This document shows positions 8,349-15,413 of a stretch of DNA of 64,000 bases, piece after piece. The notes below the pieces were generated by a model. The model saw only the letters and a list, made by a program, of their open reading frames with translations. It had not been told where the DNA came from and searched no databases. Origin of the DNA: Pseudomonadota bacterium (GTDB taxonomy: Bacteria > Desulfobacterota > Desulfarculia > Desulfarculales > Desulfarculaceae). The first letter of the stretch is position 1. Each line of letters begins with the position of its first letter. The stretch covers positions 79,467 through 143,466 of the forward strand of contig JAHIQI010000038.1 of NCBI GenBank assembly GCA_018902755.1. Reading direction: 5' to 3'. Both the position numbers and the translations under genes were made by a program.

Positions 8349-8827
8349 GCTTATGGGTAAAAGAAGCCTGTTTAAAGGTTATGAAGGAGGATGGGGCTCA
8401 CTGGTTCCCAAAAGAAACAGGCGGTATTTTAGTAGGTTATTGGTCTGCTGACAAAAAAGAGGTGGTAGTAACAAATATTATTAGTGCGGGACCGAATGCA
8501 CATCATGGACGCGTTATTTTTAAACCAGATCATGAATACCAACAGCAAGAACTAGACCGTATATTAAATTTTGGTGCTGAGCCATTATTTTACTTAGGTG
8601 ACTGGCACACACACCCAAACGGTAAGCTCAAGTTAAGTATTCTTGACATGATTACTCTATGGCGTATTGCCAGAAACCCGGAAGCGTATGCTCCCACGCC
8701 GGTTATGCTGGTCCTTGCCAGAGGCAACCCCTGGGTTTTTGGTGGATGGTATAGAAATGCTGCAGGACATAGACTACTAGACCCGTTCTCTTCAGTATCG
8801 TCCATTAAGGTAAGGCGATTCGATTGA
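8330..8827 (+). CDS. JAB/JAMM metalloprotease (Mov34/MPN/PAD-1 family), Cap3-like deconjugase
   Basis: The protein has 165 residues. A complete JAMM zinc site is visible: Glu29 (PKETGG) and His93-Thr-His95 followed after seven residues by Ser103 and then Asp106 (HTHPNGKLKLSILD). Such enzymes hydrolyse isopeptide bonds to ubiquitin-like tails; Cap3 removes conjugates made by Cap2. The gene overlaps the E2-E1 stop by 19 bp, so the two are coupled. A TTG six bases upstream is an alternative start. It is AT-rich like the E2-E1 gene and ends 10 bp from the convergent pyrR. It probably processes or removes the product of the upstream conjugating enzyme. The target is unknown. Confidence 0.88.
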   Translation: MQNPPVSLWVKEACLKVMKEDGAHWFPKETGGILVGYWSADKKEVVVTNIISAGPNAHHGRVIFKPDHEYQQQELDRILNFGAEPLFYLGDWHTHPNGKLKLSILDMITLWRIARNPEAYAPTPVMLVLARGNPWVFGGWYRNAAGHRLLDPFSSVSSIKVRRFD

Positions 8828-8837
8828 GGGGACCGCT

Positions 8838-9407
8838 CTACTCGCGGTACTTACCCGGCTCCAAAAGTACGTGGTCTTGGTTGGGTTCGGGATGCAGGAA
8901 CACGTTCACCGATTCGTTGCGTTGGGTAGTGAGGTCAAGGCCGGTGAAGTCGGGCTGGATGGGCAGCTCGCGGTGGCCGCGATCCACCAGCACGGCCAGG
9001 TCCACCGAGGCCGGGCGGCCAAGGGAGAAGATGGCCTCCAGGGCGGCGCGCACCGTGCGGCCGGAGAAGATCACGTCGTCGATCAAGACCAGGTGGCGGC
9101 CTTCCACCGGGAAGTTAATCACCGTGTCGTTGAGCTTGGGCACCTGGCGCAAGCGGGTCCAGTCGTCGCGGTAAAAGGCGATGTCCACCAGCCCCTTGTC
9201 CAGGTTGAGCGAACCGCCAGAAGCCTGGGCCATGGCCGCCTCAATGCGCCGTAGCAACAGGTCACCCCCGGTGTGGATGCCCACCAGACCCAGGCCGCCA
9301 GGCTCGGGATGACGGCGCAGCAATCCCAGGGCGATCTCCCGGATGCCCTGGGAAATGTCCTGACTGTCAAAGACAGGGCGGGGCTGATTTATGCTGGCGG
9401 ACTGCAT
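8838..9407 (-). CDS. pyrR: PyrR: uracil phosphoribosyltransferase / pyrimidine operon regulator
   Basis: This type I phosphoribosyltransferase has 189 residues from the ATG at 9407. The PRPP loop VLIDDVIFSGRTVRAAL is intact, and GIHTGGDLL and FYRDDW are family motifs. PyrR proteins convert uracil and PRPP to UMP; in many bacteria they also bind pyr mRNA. The 9407 start is preferred over an in-frame start at 9455 because a strong promoter at 9474-9502 would leave the longer form almost no leader. No pyr biosynthetic gene adjoins it, so it may act mainly in pyrimidine salvage here, or regulate in trans. Confidence 0.9.
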   Translation of the reverse strand: MQSASINQPRPVFDSQDISQGIREIALGLLRRHPEPGGLGLVGIHTGGDLLLRRIEAAMAQASGGSLNLDKGLVDIAFYRDDWTRLRQVPKLNDTVINFPVEGRHLVLIDDVIFSGRTVRAALEAIFSLGRPASVDLAVLVDRGHRELPIQPDFTGLDLTTQRNESVNVFLHPEPNQDHVLLEPGKYRE

Positions 9408-9473
9408 GTTGTTATGCGCTACTCTTTTTGCCAATGGTTTTCTTACATGGGGCAAGCCAGCGGGAAAGATTCT

Positions 9474-9502
9474 TTGATAGCAAGAAGTTGAGGTATTGTC
9501 AA
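9474..9502 (-). promoter_or_regulatory. Sigma-70 promoter of pyrR
   Basis: Reading the minus strand, TTGACA (9497-9502) and TATCAA (9474-9479) are spaced by exactly 17 bases. Transcription would start near 9466, giving pyrR a leader of about 60 bases. Confidence 0.6.
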
Positions 9503-9524
9503 GAAATAGGATGGGATTTAGACC

Positions 9525-9559
9525 GGCGCGCCGGATTCCAAAAGCCGTCCCGGCGCGCC
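9525..9559 (-). repeat. GC-rich stem-loop after the selenoprotein gene
   Basis: GGCGCGCCGG (9525-9534) pairs with CCGGCGCGCC (9550-9559) to form a 10-bp stem with a 15-base loop, 10 bases beyond the selenoprotein stop. No T-run follows on the minus strand, so this is not a canonical intrinsic terminator. It may stabilise the 3' end or stall RNA polymerase. Confidence 0.45.
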
Positions 9560-9569
9560 AACCTCGTAA

Positions 9570-9890
9570 TCAATAGCTCAGTATCTTGTCCGCCTTTTGA
9601 ATTTGCTCGTAGAGAAATTTCATGTTGGAGAGCTTCATGAACTGATCTTCATCCACACCGTGGATGCCCATGCACTTGCCTCAGGCGACCAACACCCCCT
9701 CGCTCAGAGCAAAAAGCTTGGCCTCCTCCCTGATAGGGAAGGTCTGGCTGTCACCCTCGTAAAGGTCGGCGGCACCGCCGTTCAAAAAGATCGTTACTTC
9801 CTCATTTTGATTGAGCAGGAAATTGCCCAGCCTCACCGCGTTCCATTTGATCTCCGGATCTTGGCTGGAGAGGACCAGTAAGATTTGCAT
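9570..9890 (-). CDS. DsrE-like family selenoprotein (Sec at residue 70, UxxC motif)
   Basis: Translation from the ATG at 9890, preceded by AAGGA, reads through an in-frame TGA (9681-9683) and ends at TGA 9570-9572. The full product has 106 residues, a normal DsrE/DsrF-like length. Residues 1-69 are a DsrE-type fold (MQILLVLSS..., FLNGGAADL), and residues 71-106 continue it without disruption (GKCMGIHGVDEDQF). The TGA falls where relatives have the first cysteine of a CxxC-like pair, giving Sec70-Gly-Lys-Cys73. A SECIS hairpin follows at the right distance. DsrE-like selenoproteins are known in deltaproteobacteria. The role is probably redox or sulfur-transfer chemistry in the cytoplasm. Ordinary gene callers would truncate it at residue 69 or call it a pseudogene. 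Confidence 0.88.
9650..9683 (-). promoter_or_regulatory. Bacterial SECIS element with its UGA codon
   Basis: Fourteen bases after the UGA (9681-9683) the mRNA reads CAUCCAC, GGU, GUGGAUG: a perfect 7-bp stem (9660-9666 with 9650-9656) closed by a three-base loop GGU at 9657-9659. A short apical loop starting with G, about 22 bases from the UGA, is what bacterial SelB recognises. Confidence 0.82.
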
Positions 9891-10005
9891 AGCCAATCCT
9901 TATCAACGAGTTTAATTGGATATGGCTATATTACCTCTTTCAGCAAGCCCCACCAAGCGTATAGGGCATCGCATCGCGTATCGTTAGGATGTAGAAGGGG
10001 TTGGC

Positions 10006-10401
10006 CTACCAGGGGCCCCACATGTCCCAGTCCACCGGCCCGCTGGACCAGCCGTCCATGTAGTCCAGGCGGTCCTGGCCTCCCTGGTTGTACATGTCCC
10101 AGGCTAGTTGCTTGAAGCGCTGGTAGTCCTGCCAGGTGCCCACCCACAGGCATTGCCCGTTGGCCGCGTCGGCCCACAGGTAATAGTCCTTGCCGCCCCG
10201 CACCAGGTGCAGGATGCGGTGCTGGGGCATGGACTCCAGGTGCTTCATGCGCGCCGGGGTGTCGGCGGGGACGGCGTCAAAACCAGAGGATATGAGAAGG
10301 CGGTCGGTTTGCTGAATCGCCTCCTGGCTGTTGGGTCCCATGCAGGCGCTCATGGCCAAGGCCAGGCAGAGGGTCAGGGCCGCCAATAGCAATCGTTTCA
10401 T
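10006..10401 (-). CDS. Small predicted lipoprotein
   Basis: The protein has 131 residues. An N-terminal MKRLLL signal and hydrophobic stretch end in LAMSAC, a lipobox whose cysteine (about residue 20) would be lipidated. The mature part is rich in aromatic residues (KDYYLWAD, QCLWVGTWQDY, and a Trp-rich tail WSSGPVDWDMWGPW). It begins 28 bp after the peptidase gene stop on the same strand, so the two may be co-transcribed. I do not recognise the family. An envelope location is predicted from the signal alone. Confidence 0.7.
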   Translation of the reverse strand: MKRLLLAALTLCLALAMSACMGPNSQEAIQQTDRLLISSGFDAVPADTPARMKHLESMPQHRILHLVRGGKDYYLWADAANGQCLWVGTWQDYQRFKQLAWDMYNQGGQDRLDYMDGWSSGPVDWDMWGPW

Positions 10402-10429
10402 GTGGGTTCCAATCGTGGTTGAGGTGTGG

Positions 10430-11497
10430 CTAGCGGTTGGCCAGATCGCGGAAAGCGGGCCAGTTGCCCAGGCTCTGAGCAGCCAAGACCGCCCGGATGA
10501 TGGCCCGGCTCAGGCAGTCGGCCGCGGCCCGGCCTATCTCGCTCACCGCCGTGGCCTCGGGCGGGCCGAAAAAGCCGGGCGACGAGGGTAGGGGCCGCCC
10601 GCCGGTGGCCAGGGCGAAGATGGTGTCCCCATCGAACATGGTGTGGGCCGGGCGTATGGCCCGGGCCAGGCCGTCCTGGGCCATCTGGGCCATCTTCTTG
10701 CACTGGGCCTTGGTCAAGGTGGCGTCGGTGGCCACCACCCCGATGGTGGTGTTCTTGGCCGCCTCCGCCTGGGGAGGCCAGGGCGGCAGCACCTTGGCCT
10801 GGGCGGCGTCCGGGCCGAACTCGTGGCCCAGTTCCAGGCCCAGCTCCCAGAACAGGCCCGTGGCCGGGTTGAGTAGCGAACCCAGGGAGTTGACCGCCAC
10901 CAGGGCCCCCACGGTGATCCCGCTGTCCAGCACTTCGCTGGCCGCTCCCAGGCCGCCTTTCATGCCGCCGGCCACCGCGCCGGTGCCCGCGCCCAGGCAA
11001 CCCAGAGTGATGGGCTTTTCACTGGCCGCCTCACAGGCGGCGCGGCCCCAGTCCGGCCCCACCGGGGGCACGAACTCCGCGCCGCGCCCCAGGTCGTAGA
11101 GCACCGCGCCGGGCACGATGGGGGCCACGTGGCCCTGATCGTCCAAGGGAAAGCCGATGCCCTGCTCGCTGAGCCAACGCACCGCGCCGTCGGCGCAGGC
11201 CAGCCCGTACACCGAGCCGCCGCTGAGGCTCACCGCGTGCGCCTGTTCCACCAGATTCACCGGGTCCAGCAGGTCGGTCTCCCGGGTGCCGGGGGCCGCG
11301 CCGCGCACGTCCACCCCGGCGGTGGCTCCGCTGGGGCATAGCACCAGGGTGCAGCCGCACAGAGCCTGGCGGTCGGTGTAGGAGCCGACCTTGAGGCCAG
11401 CCACGTCGGTGATGCAGTTGTTGGGACCGGGTTGGCTCAAGCCTTGCTCTCCCTTGCTTGGTAGTGCCTGGTTATTATGCCCTATTTTCCGCGTCAA
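10430..11497 (-). CDS. P1/DmpA-family N-terminal nucleophile aminopeptidase
   Basis: The protein has 355 residues and resembles the DmpA/BapA family, self-processing L-aminopeptidase/D-esterases. The N-terminal NNCITDVAGLKVG and LSGGSVYGL motifs are typical, and GALVAVNSLGS contains the conserved Asn-Ser region where autocleavage exposes the nucleophilic serine. No signal peptide is visible, so it is probably cytoplasmic. It is separated from pckG upstream by a strong terminator, so it must have its own promoter. Peptide substrates cannot be deduced. Confidence 0.82.
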   Translation of the reverse strand: MTRKIGHNNQALPSKGEQGLSQPGPNNCITDVAGLKVGSYTDRQALCGCTLVLCPSGATAGVDVRGAAPGTRETDLLDPVNLVEQAHAVSLSGGSVYGLACADGAVRWLSEQGIGFPLDDQGHVAPIVPGAVLYDLGRGAEFVPPVGPDWGRAACEAASEKPITLGCLGAGTGAVAGGMKGGLGAASEVLDSGITVGALVAVNSLGSLLNPATGLFWELGLELGHEFGPDAAQAKVLPPWPPQAEAAKNTTIGVVATDATLTKAQCKKMAQMAQDGLARAIRPAHTMFDGDTIFALATGGRPLPSSPGFFGPPEATAVSEIGRAAADCLSRAIIRAVLAAQSLGNWPAFRDLANR

Positions 11498-11510
11498 CCA
11501 AACGCTTAGT

Positions 11511-11543
11511 CAAAAAAGGCCCCGGCCGAAACCGGCCGGGGCC
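11511..11543 (-). terminator. Intrinsic terminator of pckG
   Basis: On the minus strand GGCCCCGGCC and GGCCGGGGCC (11518-11527 and 11534-11543) form a 10-bp GC stem followed by six T residues (11512-11517). It lies 30 bp past the pckG stop. Confidence 0.85.
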
Positions 11544-11572
11544 TTGCTATGCTGCGAAATAGGGCGCTTAGC

Positions 11573-13540
11573 CTACTTGGAGGCGTTCAGCTCCTTGAGC
11601 TGCTCGATGCTGATGATCGCGCCGTATTTGGCCTTGAGCTCTTCCATCTGCTTGCGCTGCGCGTCGTAGATGGTGAAGAGGCGCTCAGGAATGTTCTCCT
11701 CTTTCTTGAAGGCATCGTACTGCAGGTCGATGCGGGCCAGGATCTTGTCGGCGTACAGGGAGAACTGCTTGTCGTAGAGCTCCTTGGGGTATTCCTTGTC
11801 CAGCAGCTCGGCGAACATGGCCTTGAGGTCTTCGTACTCGGGCAGCAGGCCCACCGGGGAGGGTATGGAGCCCACCTCGTTGTGGATCAGGCGATCCAGC
11901 CAGCTCAGCCACACCTTGACGTCGCGCTTTTCGCCCAACAGGCCGCCGCCCTCGCCGCCGCGGGCTTCGTGGGTCAGGAAGTAGTTGAGTCCGGCCATGA
12001 TGGGCCGGTGCTCGGGGGCGATGGCGTCGTTATTGAAGAAATCGAACTGGGCCACCATGTTGTCGCCCAAGGCGCCGGGGATGAAGGGCTGGTTGGCCCA
12101 GGGCTGACGCTTCACGCCGGTGGCGCCCACCTCGGTGGCCGTGGCCTTGCTCACGATAGAGGCGCCGATGACCACGCCCTCGTCGGCGTCGCGGGCCACG
12201 CGCACCGGAGGCATGGTGTCCGCGTCGCGGCCGTTGTAGGTGAAGACCTTGGTGATCACGCCAGAGGGGTCGTGCAGCTTGTCGCTGCAGTTGGCCAGCA
12301 CTTCGGCGCGCATGGTGAAGCGGGCGTTGGCGTGGGACAGGGGGATGTCCTTGCCGGCGGCGTCCTTCTTGCCCTCGGTCCACTCACCCTGGAAGTTGAA
12401 GCCCTCTTTCGGGGTTTCTTCGCCGCTGCCCAACCAGTAGGGCACGCCGTCCTTGACCAGGATGTTGGAGAAGATGACCTCGGCCTTTTCCTTGCGCAGC
12501 AGTTCCATGATCATGGGATCGTCGGTCCAGTTCACGTCCTGGATGATGCCGAAGATGCCGGTCTCGGGGTTGATGCTGCGGATGGTGCCGTCCTCGGCGA
12601 TCCAGATCTGGGCCAAGTCGTCGCTGATGAATTGCTCGCCCACCATGGCCGTGGTGGTCTTGCCGCAGCCCGAGGGAGCCGCGCCCGCGAAGAAGGTCAC
12701 GCGGCCGCCGGGGCCCTTGAGGCCGGTGATGAACATGTGCTCGGAGAGCTCGCGGCCCGCGCGGTAGTAGGTGGCGCGGTCCACGGCAAAGCGGTGGTTG
12801 CCCTTCTTGAGAAGCAGGGTGTTGCCCGCGTAGGTGCAGAAGGTGCTGAAGGTGGTCTGGAAGGAACGGTCCATGAGCACGCGCGCGTTGGGCAGGTCCG
12901 CGGGGGTGTTGGGGCCCTGGCAGTGCACGTTGGTGAAGAAGTGGCCCACGCGGTCCACCTCGTCGTCGAACTGCGCGAAGCAGTTGCGGTACAAGAGCTC
13001 GGCCGAGTGGCACACGTACAGGGAGGTGGTGGCCTCGATGGCCGGGATGGTGGCCGCCGCGCCCACCGGTCCGCGGGAGTAGAAGCCGATGACCAGGGTC
13101 ATGCCCTTCATCATGCCGACCATGTGCTCTTTGACGTAGGCGTAGGCATCCTTGCGCTCCAGGCGGTTGGCCAGGGAGCTTACGGTGTCCTCGGGGTTGG
13201 CGATGTAAAAGGTGCGGTCCACGATGCGGGCCTGTTCCTCGGCCAGATCGTAGTGCAGGGTGTGGCCGGGGACGGTCAGGGTCTGTTCCTCACCCAGGGT
13301 GAGGCACAGCTCGCGGATGCGTTGCACGTCCTGCTCGCTGCCGGTGTTCACGAAAACCTTATCCGGCTGACCCAGGGCGATGGTGTTGGCTATCTTCATC
13401 CGAGCCTGGGGGTTTTTGATCTTTTCGATTTTGGCGAACTCGGTGTCGTCCATGGCCTCGCGCAGTACGCGGTCAACCTGGTCCTGTTTGACTCCACCAA
13501 TGTCTGTGAGGATATCAACTCCATTATTGAGCTTTAGCAT
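11573..13540 (-). CDS. pckG: Phosphoenolpyruvate carboxykinase (GTP)
   Basis: The protein has 655 residues; the GTP-dependent family is about 600-640. The kinase loop GAAPSGCGKTTTAM near residue 285 and the hyper-reactive cysteine in it are typical, as are FYSRGPVGA (PEP/oxaloacetate site) and the FEDDA-like SGEETPKEGFNF region. It interconverts oxaloacetate and PEP with GTP, in gluconeogenesis or anaplerosis. AAGGAG lies six bases before the ATG. It is transcribed alone, from a promoter in the long gap upstream to its own terminator. Its C-terminal stretch is somewhat longer than usual. Confidence 0.94.
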   Translation of the reverse strand: MLKLNNGVDILTDIGGVKQDQVDRVLREAMDDTEFAKIEKIKNPQARMKIANTIALGQPDKVFVNTGSEQDVQRIRELCLTLGEEQTLTVPGHTLHYDLAEEQARIVDRTFYIANPEDTVSSLANRLERKDAYAYVKEHMVGMMKGMTLVIGFYSRGPVGAAATIPAIEATTSLYVCHSAELLYRNCFAQFDDEVDRVGHFFTNVHCQGPNTPADLPNARVLMDRSFQTTFSTFCTYAGNTLLLKKGNHRFAVDRATYYRAGRELSEHMFITGLKGPGGRVTFFAGAAPSGCGKTTTAMVGEQFISDDLAQIWIAEDGTIRSINPETGIFGIIQDVNWTDDPMIMELLRKEKAEVIFSNILVKDGVPYWLGSGEETPKEGFNFQGEWTEGKKDAAGKDIPLSHANARFTMRAEVLANCSDKLHDPSGVITKVFTYNGRDADTMPPVRVARDADEGVVIGASIVSKATATEVGATGVKRQPWANQPFIPGALGDNMVAQFDFFNNDAIAPEHRPIMAGLNYFLTHEARGGEGGGLLGEKRDVKVWLSWLDRLIHNEVGSIPSPVGLLPEYEDLKAMFAELLDKEYPKELYDKQFSLYADKILARIDLQYDAFKKEENIPERLFTIYDAQRKQMEELKAKYGAIISIEQLKELNASK

Positions 13541-14183
13541 GAGGACTCCTTCTGATTATCGTCGCACTAGACGGTTAAATAGGGGATGGGCTGAGGCGAA
13601 CACCCGGATGGGGGAAGAACTTCTGACTAAACAAAATTTATTCCAAAAGTTCACCGACCCACCGGCCCCGTGAAATGGCGCCGGTGCGCGGGCGTCCGTT
13701 GAGCACTGTTTACGCCAAACCGGCAATACCCGGCCACCCATGGCCTCGCTGCATTGCCGACCAACCAAGTTAAAGGGGTTTCATTCTATGCAGCGGGGTA
13801 GGCACGCGTCAAGATGGTTGCAGCGTCTGATTTCGAATTAATTGCGCTTTATTATGGCCTCCCGGTAGGGCACATTCGCACTTGCCGCGGATGACGCCAT
13901 ACAAGGCTTGGGATTTGCCCGGTTTGCCTGGTTTCGACTTTACCCGCTTAAAAGTTTACATAATATATCTTATGCGACGTTATAAATAACGGGAGGCCAG
14001 TATTTAAGGGAAGCTGGAAAAATAGCGATGTATGACACACATTTTTTCAGTTATTTATCTTTTTATCTTTATTAATATTATGAAGTTAAATAGCTTTATA
14101 TTCGTTTTTATTGACTTAATAGTTATTGCTTGCCACCGAGCACCCTGCGGAGCTAAAATTTACCAAAACAAGGAGGTATCTCC
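13541..14183. other. 643-bp intergenic region with an AT-rich core
   Basis: It separates the divergent pckG and the small secreted protein gene. Bases 13930-14125 are strongly AT-rich against a GC-rich background. I see no convincing gene. A weak plus-strand promoter-like pair, TTTACC then TAATAT with a 16-base spacer, lies near 13940-13970. TTGACT at 14111 lacks a good -10. The region must contain promoters for both flanking genes, but none stands out. Confidence 0.5.
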
Positions 14184-14486
14184 ATGAGAGCCATACTCGC
14201 CTGTTTCCTGCTTCTGGCCCTGTTGACCTGCGCCGCGCCGGCCATGGCCTCGCCGCCCGGGGCGACCCCGCAAGGCGGCGCCCTGAGCCTGTACAGCCCG
14301 CCGCCCCGCTATCAAATATTCCAGGCTGCCAAGCCTTACGGCGGCATGCTCATGGTGGACACCCAGAGCGGCAAGTCCTGGCAGCGGGTCATTGTGAACA
14401 CACCCCAGGGCATCCGCATACGTTGGGTGGAATTGCCTAGGGTGGAAAAGTTCCCCACAGGCAACGAAACCATTATGTGGGACTAG
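14184..14486 (+). CDS. Small secreted protein of unknown function
   Basis: The protein has 100 residues, preceded by AAGGAGG at good spacing. The first 23 residues form a clear signal peptide (MRAILACFLLLALL... ending APAMA). The mature part is about 77 residues (GGMLMVDTQSGKSWQRVIV, then IRWVELPRVEKF). The sequence resembles no family I can name. Export to the periplasm is predicted. Its 3' end overlaps the convergent isomerase gene by 14 bp, and the AT-rich gap upstream must hold its promoter. Confidence 0.75.
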   Translation: MRAILACFLLLALLTCAAPAMASPPGATPQGGALSLYSPPPRYQIFQAAKPYGGMLMVDTQSGKSWQRVIVNTPQGIRIRWVELPRVEKFPTGNETIMWD

Positions 14487-15411
14487 ACCCCGGCTCCCAC
14501 AAGGCACGCAAAACCTCGGCGGCCCGCCGCGCCCCGTTCAGACCGGGCGGTGGGCCTTCGTATTCCACGCTGAAGGCCCCGGCATAGCCCACAGCCCTTA
14601 GCGCCTCCAAACGGGCTCGGTACCCCAGGCGTTTGGCCTCGGCGATCGCGTCGCCGCCGTGAGCCTTGTAGTGGACGTGCACCGCCCGAGGAGCCAAGGC
14701 AGCCACCCCGGCCAAGGCGTCCTGATCCCGGTAAAAGTTGTCCAGATCCAGGCACACACCCAGGCAGTAGCCCCGCAAGCGCTCTATTGTATACAAAAGA
14801 TCACCCGGTAGGCCGCTGATCCCCCAGTGGTTCTCCATCCCCAGGGCCAGGCCCAACTGAGCCGCCCGTTCGGCCAGAGGCTCCAGGGAACGCGCCGCCC
14901 TATCCAAATCCTCTTTGGGGTATGACGGCGGAGCCACCCCGTGGCCCCGGTCGCGGGCATAGCCGGCCCTGGCCAGGGCAAGGTAGGTCAAGCCCCCGGC
15001 CCATCCCAGGGAGGCGCGCCGCCGGGCCTGCCTGGTGCGTAACGAGCTGACAATTTCTAATAAATGCCCCAGGTTGAGCCCACTGCTGGCCAAGGCCACC
15101 CGCACCACGCTCACCCCCATATCCGAGCAGACCTCAAGCAGGGCAATACATCGCTTGGTGGCAGCGTCCAGCCGCCTGGGCGAAGCGTCATAAGGGATGG
15201 TCAGGCTCAGAGCACCCTGCCCCAATCCAGCCTGGCGGCTGAGCTCGCCCAAACGGCCCAGGGCCTCAGGCTCCAGGGAAGGCAACAAACGGTCCAGCCA
15301 CTCCACCCCTTGGAAGCCGTTTTGAGCCGCCAAGCGGGTCAAATCCCAGGCGCTAATTTTTTTGCTAAGTATTTCAGGCAGGAGGGAAACCTGGGCCAAC
15401 AGGACCCGCAT
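14473..15411 (-). CDS. Sugar phosphate isomerase/epimerase-type TIM-barrel protein
   Basis: The protein has 312 residues from the ATG at 15411; a GTG three bases earlier is an alternative. Features of the AP-endonuclease-2/xylose-isomerase barrel are visible: GFQGVEWLDRL near the N-terminus, LGMENHWGIS and LCLDLDNFYRDQ with metal-type Glu, His and Asp, HVHYKAHG, and FSVEYEGP near the C-terminus. Members isomerise or epimerise sugars, sugar phosphates or inositols. The start nearly coincides with the stop of the HAD phosphatase gene upstream, so the pair probably act on the same sugar. The substrate cannot be read from the sequence. Confidence 0.8.
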   Translation of the reverse strand: MRVLLAQVSLLPEILSKKISAWDLTRLAAQNGFQGVEWLDRLLPSLEPEALGRLGELSRQAGLGQGALSLTIPYDASPRRLDAATKRCIALLEVCSDMGVSVVRVALASSGLNLGHLLEIVSSLRTRQARRRASLGWAGGLTYLALARAGYARDRGHGVAPPSYPKEDLDRAARSLEPLAERAAQLGLALGMENHWGISGLPGDLLYTIERLRGYCLGVCLDLDNFYRDQDALAGVAALAPRAVHVHYKAHGGDAIAEAKRLGYRARLEALRAVGYAGAFSVEYEGPPPGLNGARRAAEVLRALWEPGSSPT

Positions 15412-15413
15412 CA

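Noticed and set aside
6293..8827. Type II CBASS operon
   Set aside because: The E2-E1 fusion and JAMM protein resemble Cap2 and Cap3, but no CD-NTase and no effector (phospholipase, nuclease or membrane protein) is present. The only partner gene is a disordered 53-residue protein.
9570..9890. DsrE-like pseudogene with a nonsense mutation
   Set aside because: The frame continues cleanly after the TGA, the residue aligns with a redox position (UxxC), and a SECIS hairpin is correctly placed.
11549..13537. 662-codon open frame antisense to pckG
   Set aside because: Shadow of pckG, which carries all PEPCK motifs on the minus strand.
13866..13900. Sigma-54 promoter
   Set aside because: The GG and GC elements in GGGCACATTCGCACTTGC are not 10 bases apart as sigma-54 requires.
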